From assembly GCA_002416125.1 (NCBI GenBank), contig DIBU01000011.1:1-64000 (forward strand): a stretch of DNA of 64,000 bases, given 5' to 3'. Positions 1-6,925 of this stretch are shown here, one piece after another. Each line of letters starts with the position of its first letter. Position 1 is the stretch's first letter. Under the pieces are notes generated by a model. The model had not been told where the DNA came from and did no database searches. It saw only the letters and a program-made list of their open reading frames with translations. The position numbers and the translations under genes are program-made. This stretch comes from Halieaceae bacterium UBA5044 (lineage in GTDB: Bacteria; Pseudomonadota; Gammaproteobacteria; Pseudomonadales; Halieaceae).

Positions 1-77
1 CTGTGCTTCGGGGTTTTTTATGGCCCGCAGCAGCGGCGTTACACAGGCGCTGACCTACGCTCACACCCGGGTGAAGC

Positions 78-117
78 AAAAACCGAACCCCGACGCACTC
101 ACGTGCGCCGGGGTTTT
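78..117. terminator. Bidirectional rho-independent terminator
   Basis: A GC-rich stem with arms at 86-98 and 103-115 (one internal A/C mismatch, 4-nt loop) is followed by T's at 114-117 on the plus strand. On the minus strand it is followed by CGG and five T's (82-78). It lies just past the stop of the minus-strand PEP-CTERM gene and most likely ends that transcript. Seen directly in sequence; function inferred. Confidence 0.75.
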
Positions 118-141
118 CCTGTCGATTGCGGGGGACGGCGC

Positions 142-1392
142 TCAGGCGTTCCGCGCTGTTTGTTGACGGGAACGCCGCCGGCCTCCCAGTAGAACCAGTC
201 CGGTAGCGAGCAGGGCGAGAACCCCGGGTTCGGGTACTGCGCGTGAGGATCCGCTGATGCGCAGCGTAAAGCTGCTCTGGTTGCTGGCGTCGAAGGTGAC
301 CGGGTCAATGAAGTAGGTCACGTTGAATTTCGCCAGGTCCTCGATTTCGCCAGCGCCCGCGAGGCAGGGCCCGGAGGGGACCTCGGTGCACACCGGAATG
401 TCTCCTGCCTGTCGGCGCAATTCCGCCTCGACGTCCGCAATGCTGTCGTACTGTACGCCCTCGTTGCCGGAAGCGAGTGTTACGACATTGCCGTCCGCGT
501 CCAGGCCCCGGTTCATGATCCATTTGCCCGTGGCACTGTCGTAGTGGGCCATCAATATGGCATCGGTCAAGGGGTTGCCGTCGTCATCGTAGAAATAGCC
601 ATCCGGGGCCATTGAGTACGACAGCCAGTCGCCGAAAAGGGCTTCATAGCCATACTGGTCACCAAACAGTCCGGTGCTTTGGAACAGGTCTTCACCCATA
701 AGGCTGACACCGAAGCCGCTGCGCTCGCCACTGAAATAGCCCCTGAGGCGCCCGCGTTCTTCGTCTTCACCGAAAAGCCCCTGGGAAAACAGGGCGCTGA
801 ATTCGCTGTTTTTGGGGCTGCTGCCGAAGTCAACGAAGCTCAACCCATCGCCGGCGGTCGAGGCGATGAAGTCACTGCCGATACCAAAGCCCAGACTGAT
901 GTTGAATCCGTCCAGCGCGCTGCCGGTGTTGTTTCCATACTTGGAGAACACCTTGTAGAGTCCATCATTGCCATCTGCCAGTGTGCCGTCGCTCAGGTTG
1001 AACACCAGGTCAATAGGCTCGAAGCCGGTACGGTCAAGTTTGAAGCGCTTGCCGCTCTGGAAGGGCCCATTACAGGTGGAGTCGCCAGCGGCCATGATGC
1101 AGTTGTCCACCGGTGACGTTGAGTCTTCGGTGGGTGCGTCGCTCACGACTTTCAGGCCGGGTGCTGCACCTTCATCGAGGTCGTACTTGATATAGCCGCT
1201 GCTGGTCGCGCCACTGCTGGTTGGCGAGGTATCGTAAATCGTACTGAAGTAGTTTCCATCAGCGTCGGGCCCTGAACCGGCGACATTGCCGAGGTCCCAG
1301 CTGTCTATTGCGGCACCAAATGCGGCGCTTGAGGTGATTCCTGCAATCGCCACTGCGAGCGATGACTGCAGAAAGTGGTGCATCATTTTCAT
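142..1392 (-). CDS. PEP-CTERM sorting-domain protein, choice-of-anchor F type
   Basis: Exported surface protein of 416 aa. It has an N-terminal signal peptide (MKMMHHF, hydrophobic to about residue 26, AFGA cleavage-like site). The C-terminus is a PEP-CTERM tripartite signal: V-P-E-P, a hydrophobic segment, then an R/S-rich tail (GGRRRSR). Such proteins are processed by an exosortase encoded elsewhere and are usually linked to exopolysaccharide production. The body, with WDLGNV near the mature start and CxxxF-QSGKRFK around residue 110, resembles the choice-of-anchor F family recalled from memory. The start was chosen because AGGAG lies 8 nt upstream; an in-frame start at 1473 would place 27 extra residues before the signal peptide. 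Transcribed alone, ending at the hairpin at 78-117. Confidence 0.82.
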   Translation of the reverse strand: MKMMHHFLQSSLAVAIAGITSSAAFGAAIDSWDLGNVAGSGPDADGNYFSTIYDTSPTSSGATSSGYIKYDLDEGAAPGLKVVSDAPTEDSTSPVDNCIMAAGDSTCNGPFQSGKRFKLDRTGFEPIDLVFNLSDGTLADGNDGLYKVFSKYGNNTGSALDGFNISLGFGIGSDFIASTAGDGLSFVDFGSSPKNSEFSALFSQGLFGEDEERGRLRGYFSGERSGFGVSLMGEDLFQSTGLFGDQYGYEALFGDWLSYSMAPDGYFYDDDGNPLTDAILMAHYDSATGKWIMNRGLDADGNVVTLASGNEGVQYDSIADVEAELRRQAGDIPVCTEVPSGPCLAGAGEIEDLAKFNVTYFIDPVTFDASNQSSFTLRISGSSRAVPEPGVLALLATGLVLLGGRRRSRQQTARNA

Positions 1393-1500
1393 AGTCGTTC
1401 TCCTGAACGTTGTCTGTGCAGTTGTGCTGCTGTGGCGCCAAAAGAACCTGTGCTGCGCCAACGGCGAAGGCACAGCAGGGTTCGTGCCATTACATTAGAA

Positions 1501-1523
1501 ATAACTAAATATTAAATAGTTAT
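1501..1523. promoter_or_regulatory. AT-rich inverted repeat, candidate operator
   Basis: ATAACTA-N9-TAGTTAT is a perfect 7-bp inverted repeat inside a strikingly AT-rich patch of a GC-rich window. It lies 108 bp upstream of the PEP-CTERM start and 205 bp upstream of the DUF2141-MipA gene. The geometry fits a dimeric repressor or activator. No regulator can be assigned from sequence. The 335-bp gene-free stretch 1393-1727 otherwise holds only the Fur-like site at 1685-1697. Confidence 0.45.
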
Positions 1524-1684
1524 AAAGCGTTTGCCGGGCGTGTGGGTGTGCCCAACGTGGGACGTCGGCCCTTTTGTGTAAAAAAACCTGACGCAGCCTG
1601 TGTGCCCGGCAGAAGTCACTTCCCGACAGTGGCCATGCGCAGGAATGCGCAGAAAATCCGTGTAATCATGGGCTCGACCCCGGC

Positions 1685-1697
1685 GATAATGATTATC
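1685..1697. promoter_or_regulatory. Fur-box core (6-1-6)
   Basis: GATAATGATTATC is a perfect palindrome of the GATAAT hexamer around one central base, identical to the 6-1-6 core of the Fur-box consensus. It sits 31 bp before the start of the DUF2141-MipA gene, where a bound repressor would block transcription. The nearby feoAB operon carries a second Fur-like site, which supports an iron-responsive neighbourhood. Binding is inferred. Confidence 0.6.
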
Positions 1698-1727
1698 GCT
1701 TTCCTTGTTGCGGAGCCAGACGCCACC

Positions 1728-2831
1728 ATGTCATTACCTCGATACCTGCTACTGCTTTTCCTGTTCGGTGCTACGACGGCGGGGGCCAGTGAAATCGTCG
1801 TGAAGGTCCGTAATCTGCCTGAGACGGGGACCCTGGTCCTGCAGGTGTACGATGATCCCAATGCTTTCGGTGTGTTCCGTCGCCCCGCGCGGGAGCAGCG
1901 GTATGAGATACGCGTCGGGCAGGAATACCGCATTACCGATGCGCCGTCGGGCGCCATTGCGGTGCTGGTTTACCTTGATGAAAACAACAACCGGGCGCTG
2001 GATCGGAACTTTATTGGCATTCCCCGCGAGCCAGTTGGCCTGTCGAACAATTATCAGCCCAAAGGGCCGCCGAGTTTTCAGCGAGCCGCGTTCACCGCGC
2101 AGCCGGATAGCAGGATTGACCTGGACATCGCCCTCTTTGCAGTGCTGGGTGAGACCGGGCAGTGGGGCGTGGGTCTGGGCGCGATTGGCCGCAGCAGCCC
2201 CTATGTCGGCTCCGATACCAACGTTATTCAGCCAATTCCTGCGATAACCTATTTCGGCGAGCGCCTGCAGTGGGTTGGGCCCAACCTGCGCTTCGGCGTG
2301 TGGGGCGGCGATGACCTGCGGCTGGCGCTGACAGGGTCCTACCGTGTGGGCGCTTACGAGGAGAGTGACAGCGCTGCGCTCAAAGGGCTGGGCGATCGCG
2401 AGAGCACCCTGATGGGGGGCCTCGCACTGGTTTACGAAGGCGCCCGAGGCTTCACCCTGGATCTGGGTTACGAGCACGATCTGCTCGACCAGATCGGAGG
2501 TGGGTCCGTTGTGGCGCGCCTGTCGCGCGGCTTCCAGTTCGGAAATTTGCGTCTCACACCGGGTATAGGCGCAAACTGGATCAGCGGGGGGTTGGCCAAT
2601 CACGATTTCGGTGTGCCGGCTGCTGCGGCCACGGCAAGTCGGCCGGCCTATCACCTCAGCGACACCTTCACCGCTGAAGTGGGGCTGGGCGTGTTCTATG
2701 AATTCACAGAAAACTGGCGCGCGGTGTTCAATGTAGCGCTGGAACAACTCGGTAGCGACATCACAGACAGCCCGATTGTCGATACCGATCAGGTGATCAA
2801 GGGCTTCGCCGCTATCACCTACACCTTCTGA
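1728..2831 (+). CDS. DUF2141 domain - MipA/OmpV outer-membrane barrel fusion protein
   Basis: Predicted outer-membrane protein of 367 aa with a signal peptide (SLPRYLLLLFLFGATTAGAS). Residues about 20-130 match the DUF2141 pattern: an exported beta-domain with DENNNRALDRNFIGIP followed by EP-x-G-x-SNN. Residues about 140-367 resemble the MipA/OmpV barrel family, ending in a terminal aromatic (YTF) typical of outer-membrane barrels. MipA proteins scaffold murein enzymes in Escherichia coli, but most homologues have no proven role. The ATG at 1728 was chosen because a signal peptide follows directly and GGAG lies upstream; an in-frame start at 1542 would read through the Fur-like box. Convergent with feoB, 4 bp between stops. 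Confidence 0.75.
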   Translation: MSLPRYLLLLFLFGATTAGASEIVVKVRNLPETGTLVLQVYDDPNAFGVFRRPAREQRYEIRVGQEYRITDAPSGAIAVLVYLDENNNRALDRNFIGIPREPVGLSNNYQPKGPPSFQRAAFTAQPDSRIDLDIALFAVLGETGQWGVGLGAIGRSSPYVGSDTNVIQPIPAITYFGERLQWVGPNLRFGVWGGDDLRLALTGSYRVGAYEESDSAALKGLGDRESTLMGGLALVYEGARGFTLDLGYEHDLLDQIGGGSVVARLSRGFQFGNLRLTPGIGANWISGGLANHDFGVPAAAATASRPAYHLSDTFTAEVGLGVFYEFTENWRAVFNVALEQLGSDITDSPIVDTDQVIKGFAAITYTF

Positions 2832-2835
2832 TTCC

Positions 2836-4668
2836 CTAGAACAGCGTGGCGACCTGATAGACCAGGAAGGCCGCCACGTAGGCCAGCACGAAGTACGCGC
2901 CAAACATTTTCAATGCCAGAGTGCCGGAGCGCGCCTCTTTCGACAGGATAGCCATTGTCGACACGCATTGCAGGGCAATGGCGAAAAACACCAGCAGGGC
3001 CAGGCCCGAAGCGACGGTGAGATCACTGTTCTGGATCTGCTCGACCAGAGGCACCATGTTTTCCTCGGCGCCCTCGATACCGAAAATGGTGCCCAGTGTG
3101 CCTACGAACACCTCGCGGGCCAGAAAAGAGGTCAGGATGGCTACGCCGTAGCGCCAGTCGAGACCCAGGGGCGCAAACAGCGGCTCTATCAAACGGCCCA
3201 GATGGCCCAGCCAGGATTGACCGAGGTCGGTGCCAAAGTTGGGGAAGTAACCCAGTACCCAGATCACGAGTGTCACCGTGAAGATGATTTTTCCGGCCTT
3301 CACCACGAAGTGCTTCGCGCGGTTGAAGGCGTTGCGCAGCAGCGGCTTGACCCCCGGCAAGCGGTAAGGGGGCAGCTCGAGGACGAAGGGCAGGTCGTCG
3401 AACTGGTCTTTTCGTGCGCGGGATACCACGCCGGTGATGATCAGCGCCGTCAGCATGCCGAAAAAATAGATACCGAACATGGCCAGTCCCTGCCACCCCA
3501 CCAGCCCGCCGAGGAGCGTGTCACCCGGTATGAAGGCGGCGATCAGCAGGGCGTAGACGGGAAGGCGAGCCGAGCAGGGCATCAGCGGTATGGCCATGTA
3601 GGTGAGCAGGCGCTTACGCGGGGAGTCCACCGCCCGGGCTGCATAGATACCCGGAATGGCGCAGGCGACGCCGGACAGCATGGGTACAAAGCTCTTGCCG
3701 GTCAGTCCGAAATAGCGCAGCGGCTTGTGGCAGATCAGCGTGGCCCGCGCCATGTAGCCGGAATCCTCCAGCAGGCCGATCACAAACGTCAGGACAAAAA
3801 TCTGCGGCACGAACACGAGAAATGCCCCGATGCCGCTGAACAGCGCGTCGGCGGTAAAATCCTGCAGCACCTGACTGCCGATCAGCGGCACGATCCCGTC
3901 GGCAATCCACGCCAGTGAAGCCTCAATGGCATCCATGGCCGGTGTCGACCAGGTGAAGATCGACTGGAACAGCAGGTACATGATCCCGAAGAAGGCAAAA
4001 CCGCCGGTCAGGGAGTGCAGGAAGAAAGCATCCAGTCGATTCTGCGTGCGTACCAGCACATCGCCGCGCGGTCCGAGGCGTTGCGCCAGTTGGTGAGCGG
4101 TGCCCCGGAGGATCTCGTCCGGTGTACCGGTGAGGTGTGGCCGCTGCCGCGGCCTGTCTGCCGTGCGCGTTGCCCTGATGTGCTCGGAGATCTCCGCCAG
4201 CCCCTTGCCGGAACGCGCCGAGATAGGCAGCACCCGGGTGTGAATCGCAGCCTCCAGCGCCGGCAGGTCAATACTCAGATTGTTCGCTTCCAGTACGTCG
4301 ATCATGTTGGCCAGCACGGTGACCGGCTTGTCATGCAATTCGCACTCACGGATAACCTGCAGGGTGAAAAACAGGCTTTTTTCCAGTCGCGTGGCATCGA
4401 TCAGGCACAGTACATGCTCGACGTCGGCATCAGCGAGGGCCTTTTCGAACTGCGCCACCGCCACCTTTTCCTCTGCGGAAATCGCTTTCAGGGAGTAGGT
4501 ACCGGGAAAGTCGACCAGATACACATCATCCATACCCTGCAACTTGCCACTGGCGACATCGACGGTTATGCCGGGGAAGTTTGCAACCTTCTGCGACAAC
4601 CCGGTGAGGCGGTTGAACAGCATGCTCTTGCCCGAGTTGGGGCTGCCAATCAGCAGGACCTTGGTCAC
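2836..4668 (-). CDS. feoB: Ferrous iron transporter FeoB
   Basis: Inner-membrane Fe(II) transporter of 610 aa with an N-terminal G-protein domain: G1 GSPNSGKS at 8-15, G2 region NFPGITVD, G3 DFPG and G4 NMID. Two Gate-type membrane halves follow from about residue 220 onward. It is shorter than E. coli FeoB (773 aa) but ends in normal C-terminal transmembrane segments, so it looks like a complete short-form protein. It starts with GTG and overlaps the feoA stop in GTGA, implying translational coupling. No feoC is present. Expression is probably Fur-controlled through the site upstream of feoA. Confidence 0.95.
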   Translation of the reverse strand: MTKVLLIGSPNSGKSMLFNRLTGLSQKVANFPGITVDVASGKLQGMDDVYLVDFPGTYSLKAISAEEKVAVAQFEKALADADVEHVLCLIDATRLEKSLFFTLQVIRECELHDKPVTVLANMIDVLEANNLSIDLPALEAAIHTRVLPISARSGKGLAEISEHIRATRTADRPRQRPHLTGTPDEILRGTAHQLAQRLGPRGDVLVRTQNRLDAFFLHSLTGGFAFFGIMYLLFQSIFTWSTPAMDAIEASLAWIADGIVPLIGSQVLQDFTADALFSGIGAFLVFVPQIFVLTFVIGLLEDSGYMARATLICHKPLRYFGLTGKSFVPMLSGVACAIPGIYAARAVDSPRKRLLTYMAIPLMPCSARLPVYALLIAAFIPGDTLLGGLVGWQGLAMFGIYFFGMLTALIITGVVSRARKDQFDDLPFVLELPPYRLPGVKPLLRNAFNRAKHFVVKAGKIIFTVTLVIWVLGYFPNFGTDLGQSWLGHLGRLIEPLFAPLGLDWRYGVAILTSFLAREVFVGTLGTIFGIEGAEENMVPLVEQIQNSDLTVASGLALLVFFAIALQCVSTMAILSKEARSGTLALKMFGAYFVLAYVAAFLVYQVATLF

Positions 4669-4931
4669 GGCCCGGTGCTCTCTACAAGAATGTGATCCGC
4701 AATCTCGTCATCCAGCGAATAAATGGTGTTGTTGACGCGGTAGACCTTGGGAGCACCGAAGCCCGGGGATTGCAGGCAGGACACCCTTTCGCCGGGGTAG
4801 AAGCCAAACTCCATAAGGCGTACCTTGTAGGCCTCTGCCAGCAGGTCGTCGTAGCCGGCGATAGCACAGTGTTCCCCGCGGCGCAGTGACCACAGCGTTT
4901 TCGGCGCCCCCGGGGGCTGCGTTTTCTTCAT
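4665..4931 (-). CDS. feoA: Ferrous iron transport accessory protein FeoA
   Basis: Small SH3-like cytosolic protein of 88 aa that assists FeoB. Family features are visible: LRRGEHCAIAGY at the front, RLMEFGFYPGERV in the middle and a final beta-rich segment (YRVNNTIYSLDDEIA). The ATG at 4931 was chosen; an in-frame TTG at 4970 would add 13 residues. Neither start has a strong ribosome-binding site, so the exact N-terminus is uncertain. First gene of feoAB, with the Fur-like box about 60 bp upstream. Confidence 0.92.
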   Translation of the reverse strand: MKKTQPPGAPKTLWSLRRGEHCAIAGYDDLLAEAYKVRLMEFGFYPGERVSCLQSPGFGAPKVYRVNNTIYSLDDEIADHILVESTGP

Positions 4932-4990
4932 TGGCGGTGTCACCCGAGTATGATGGGGAGTGGTTGGCAAAACGTCAGTGCGCGCACCAT

Positions 4991-5009
4991 AACGCGAATG
5001 ATTCCCATT
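4991..5009. promoter_or_regulatory. Fur-like box upstream of feoAB
   Basis: AACGCGAATGATTCCCATT is an imperfect 19-bp palindrome with the GAATGATTC core typical of Fur operators. It lies 60 bp upstream of the feoA start on the minus strand, the usual place for iron-dependent repression of ferrous-iron uptake. Sequence match seen directly; regulation inferred. Confidence 0.6.
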
Positions 5010-5163
5010 TGGAAGGCTTTTTCTCAGCGACGTGCCGGGTATTATGTAGGGGCCGCGCTATTATACTCCGCGTGTTGGCGAACCGGTGCCGGAATTTCTC
5101 TGCGGGCCGGGAGCGTTGCCACGTGTTTACTGTCATCCTGGTGCACTTGTGAGGAGTTCAAAA

Positions 5164-5382
5164 ATGTCCGACGTGTCAGAGCAGGAACTGCGGGAAAACT
5201 TTGATCACTTTGACCGCAATGGCGACGGTAAGATTGAGCTGAAGGAGTTTGCGGCCTTGCTGGAAGGGCTGGATGCCCTCGAACCCGGGGAAGACCCACA
5301 GGTCGGGTTCCAGGCCATCGACAGCGATGGCAGCGGCGTCGTTGAGTTTGATGAGTTTGTCGCCTGGTTCCAGGACCGCTAG
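5164..5382 (+). CDS. Small EF-hand calcium-binding protein
   Basis: A 72-aa protein made almost entirely of one EF-hand pair. Loop 1 (residues 17-28, DRNGDGKIELKE) and loop 2 (residues 53-64, DSDGSGVVEFDE) both carry the full 1,3,5,7,9,12 ligand pattern with a terminal Glu. There is no signal peptide or membrane segment, so it is probably cytosolic and a Ca2+ sensor or buffer. A strong GAGGAG ribosome-binding site precedes the ATG. Partner unknown; it is followed by arfB with a 72-bp gap. Confidence 0.85.
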   Translation: MSDVSEQELRENFDHFDRNGDGKIELKEFAALLEGLDALEPGEDPQVGFQAIDSDGSGVVEFDEFVAWFQDR

Positions 5383-5454
5383 GCGCGCCACCCACAGCGC
5401 AGCAAGCTCCGGCAACTCGCCGCGTGAACCGCTACACCCGAGGTGCGACACTGC

Positions 5455-5892
5455 ATGGCAGAACAGGACACACTGCAGATCAGCGCAACGCTGGCCGTAC
5501 CGCTGGCCGAGGTTGAACTGCATGCGATTCGGGCACAGGGTGCCGGGGGGCAGAACGTGAACAAGGTCTCCACCGCCATACACCTGCGCTTCAATGCTGT
5601 GGCGTCTTCCCTCCCCGAAGACTGTATCGCCGCGTTGCTTGCCTGCCGCGACAGCCGAATTTCGGAGGAAGGGATTGTTACCATCAAGGCGCAGCGTTTC
5701 CGCAGTCAGGCGAAAAATCGCGAGGACGCCCTGGCGCGCCTTGCCGAGTTGATCGCCGAATGCTGCCGTCCGCGCAAAGCGCGCAGGCCGACGAGGCCCA
5801 CCCTCGCATCCAGACGCAGGCGTCTGGACAAGAAGCAGCAGCGCGGCACCCTCAAGGCCCAGCGCCGCCCCGTCAGGCGGGGAGACGAATAA
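5455..5892 (+). CDS. arfB: Alternative ribosome-rescue factor ArfB
   Basis: Stop-codon-independent peptidyl-tRNA hydrolase of 145 aa that rescues stalled ribosomes (ArfB/YaeJ). The release-factor GGQ loop (AQGAGGQNVNKVSTA) is intact near residue 30. The C-terminal tail is rich in Arg and Lys (RRRRLDKKQQRGTLKAQRR), matching the helix that enters the empty mRNA channel. The ATG at 5455 is preceded by GAGG at suitable distance; a GTG at 5443 would add four residues. Confidence 0.93.
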   Translation: MAEQDTLQISATLAVPLAEVELHAIRAQGAGGQNVNKVSTAIHLRFNAVASSLPEDCIAALLACRDSRISEEGIVTIKAQRFRSQAKNREDALARLAELIAECCRPRKARRPTRPTLASRRRRLDKKQQRGTLKAQRRPVRRGDE

Positions 5893-5915
5893 TACCTTTC
5901 CTGCGTCGACCGCGT

Positions 5916-6923
5916 ATGTGGGCAGTTTCAACCAACCGCCGCGACCGTCACCGGTTACCGTCATTGTATCGGGCGTTGGCTGCCTCGTTGCTGATGGCGG
6001 GGATGGCCGTGATGGCCGCCGAGCCCAGCGCCACGCCGGCCACGGAAGCCTCCCGTTTCCAGCGTCTGGTAGAGCAACTGGCGGCTGACGAGGCCGGTCG
6101 GCAGCAGTTTGCGGATATCGCGCTGATGGAGCTGGCCGAGGTGCTGCTCGCGGAGGCGGCACTGGCGCGGCGCCAGGCCGCAGAAGGGGAAGCCGGCGCT
6201 CGCAGCCCGCTTGGCTGGGCGGTCGCGGTGGAACAGTACGCGGGCGAGGTGCTGCGCCTGCAGCGTGCGGTGCAGGCAAACACGCCGGTCCAGCTGCGGA
6301 TGCCGCCGCTGGCGGACCCGGCGATACAGGTGGGCGCTGCCAGCGTTATGCTCAGTCACCCGCGCCGAGACCAGCAGGGGGTACTGGAGGCGCGTATTGC
6401 CTCGGCGTTCTGTGCAAACAATGACTGTGCCCGCGTGTTGGCGCCCACGACGGCGCCGCAGGCCGCCAAACAGGAACCGATACCCATCACGGCAGAGACG
6501 CCGGAGCCTACATGGAGTTTCACGCGCGATGGCAACGTCTGTGCACAGCGCGGATTGCGCGTGGAATTCCCGCCGCCCGCGGAGCGCGCGGGCAGTCGGC
6601 TGATGGATGAGCGTGCGCTGTGTCAGCAGCTCTTCGCCGAACTGGGCAACCTGGCGCTGGAACTGCGCTGGCAGATGCGCCAGGGCGTGACGCTGGAGTG
6701 GTCCGCGATGGTGAGCACGTCGCTGCCGCAGCGCACCGATCACGCACTACTGCTCAACAGTGCCGGTGATACCCTGCTCATTGCGCTGCCGCTGCTGCAC
6801 GGTACCCCCGGCCTATTGTACGTGTTGTTGCCCTGGCTCGCCGCCGAGGTGGGCAGTGGGCCCCCGGCAGACATCACCCTTGACGCGGTCAAGCTGGGCT
6901 GGACAGCGCCCGCTTCGCGTTGA
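5916..6923 (+). CDS. Exported protein of unknown function
   Basis: A 335-aa protein not assigned to a family. After a basic N-terminus (NRRDRHR) there is a hydrophobic segment (ALAASLLMAGMAVMAAEPS) that looks like a signal peptide. The mature region is Ala/Leu/Gln-rich and helical to about residue 130. A cysteine pair follows (FCANNDCARV), and the C-terminal half is a possible beta-rich domain. The ATG at 5916 lies 23 bp after arfB; an in-frame start at 5760 would sit inside arfB and was rejected. It ends 2 bp from the convergent tex stop. Confidence 0.65.
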   Translation: MWAVSTNRRDRHRLPSLYRALAASLLMAGMAVMAAEPSATPATEASRFQRLVEQLAADEAGRQQFADIALMELAEVLLAEAALARRQAAEGEAGARSPLGWAVAVEQYAGEVLRLQRAVQANTPVQLRMPPLADPAIQVGAASVMLSHPRRDQQGVLEARIASAFCANNDCARVLAPTTAPQAAKQEPIPITAETPEPTWSFTRDGNVCAQRGLRVEFPPPAERAGSRLMDERALCQQLFAELGNLALELRWQMRQGVTLEWSAMVSTSLPQRTDHALLLNSAGDTLLIALPLLHGTPGLLYVLLPWLAAEVGSGPPADITLDAVKLGWTAPASR

Positions 6924-6925
6924 CC

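Noticed and set aside
1..20. T-run after a GC-rich stretch at the left edge
   Set aside because: It looks like the right half of an intrinsic terminator, but the left arm is outside the window.
2836..4668. FeoB as a truncated pseudogene
   Set aside because: It is shorter than E. coli FeoB but has intact G motifs, both Gate halves and a normal C-terminal helix, so it is read as a complete short form.
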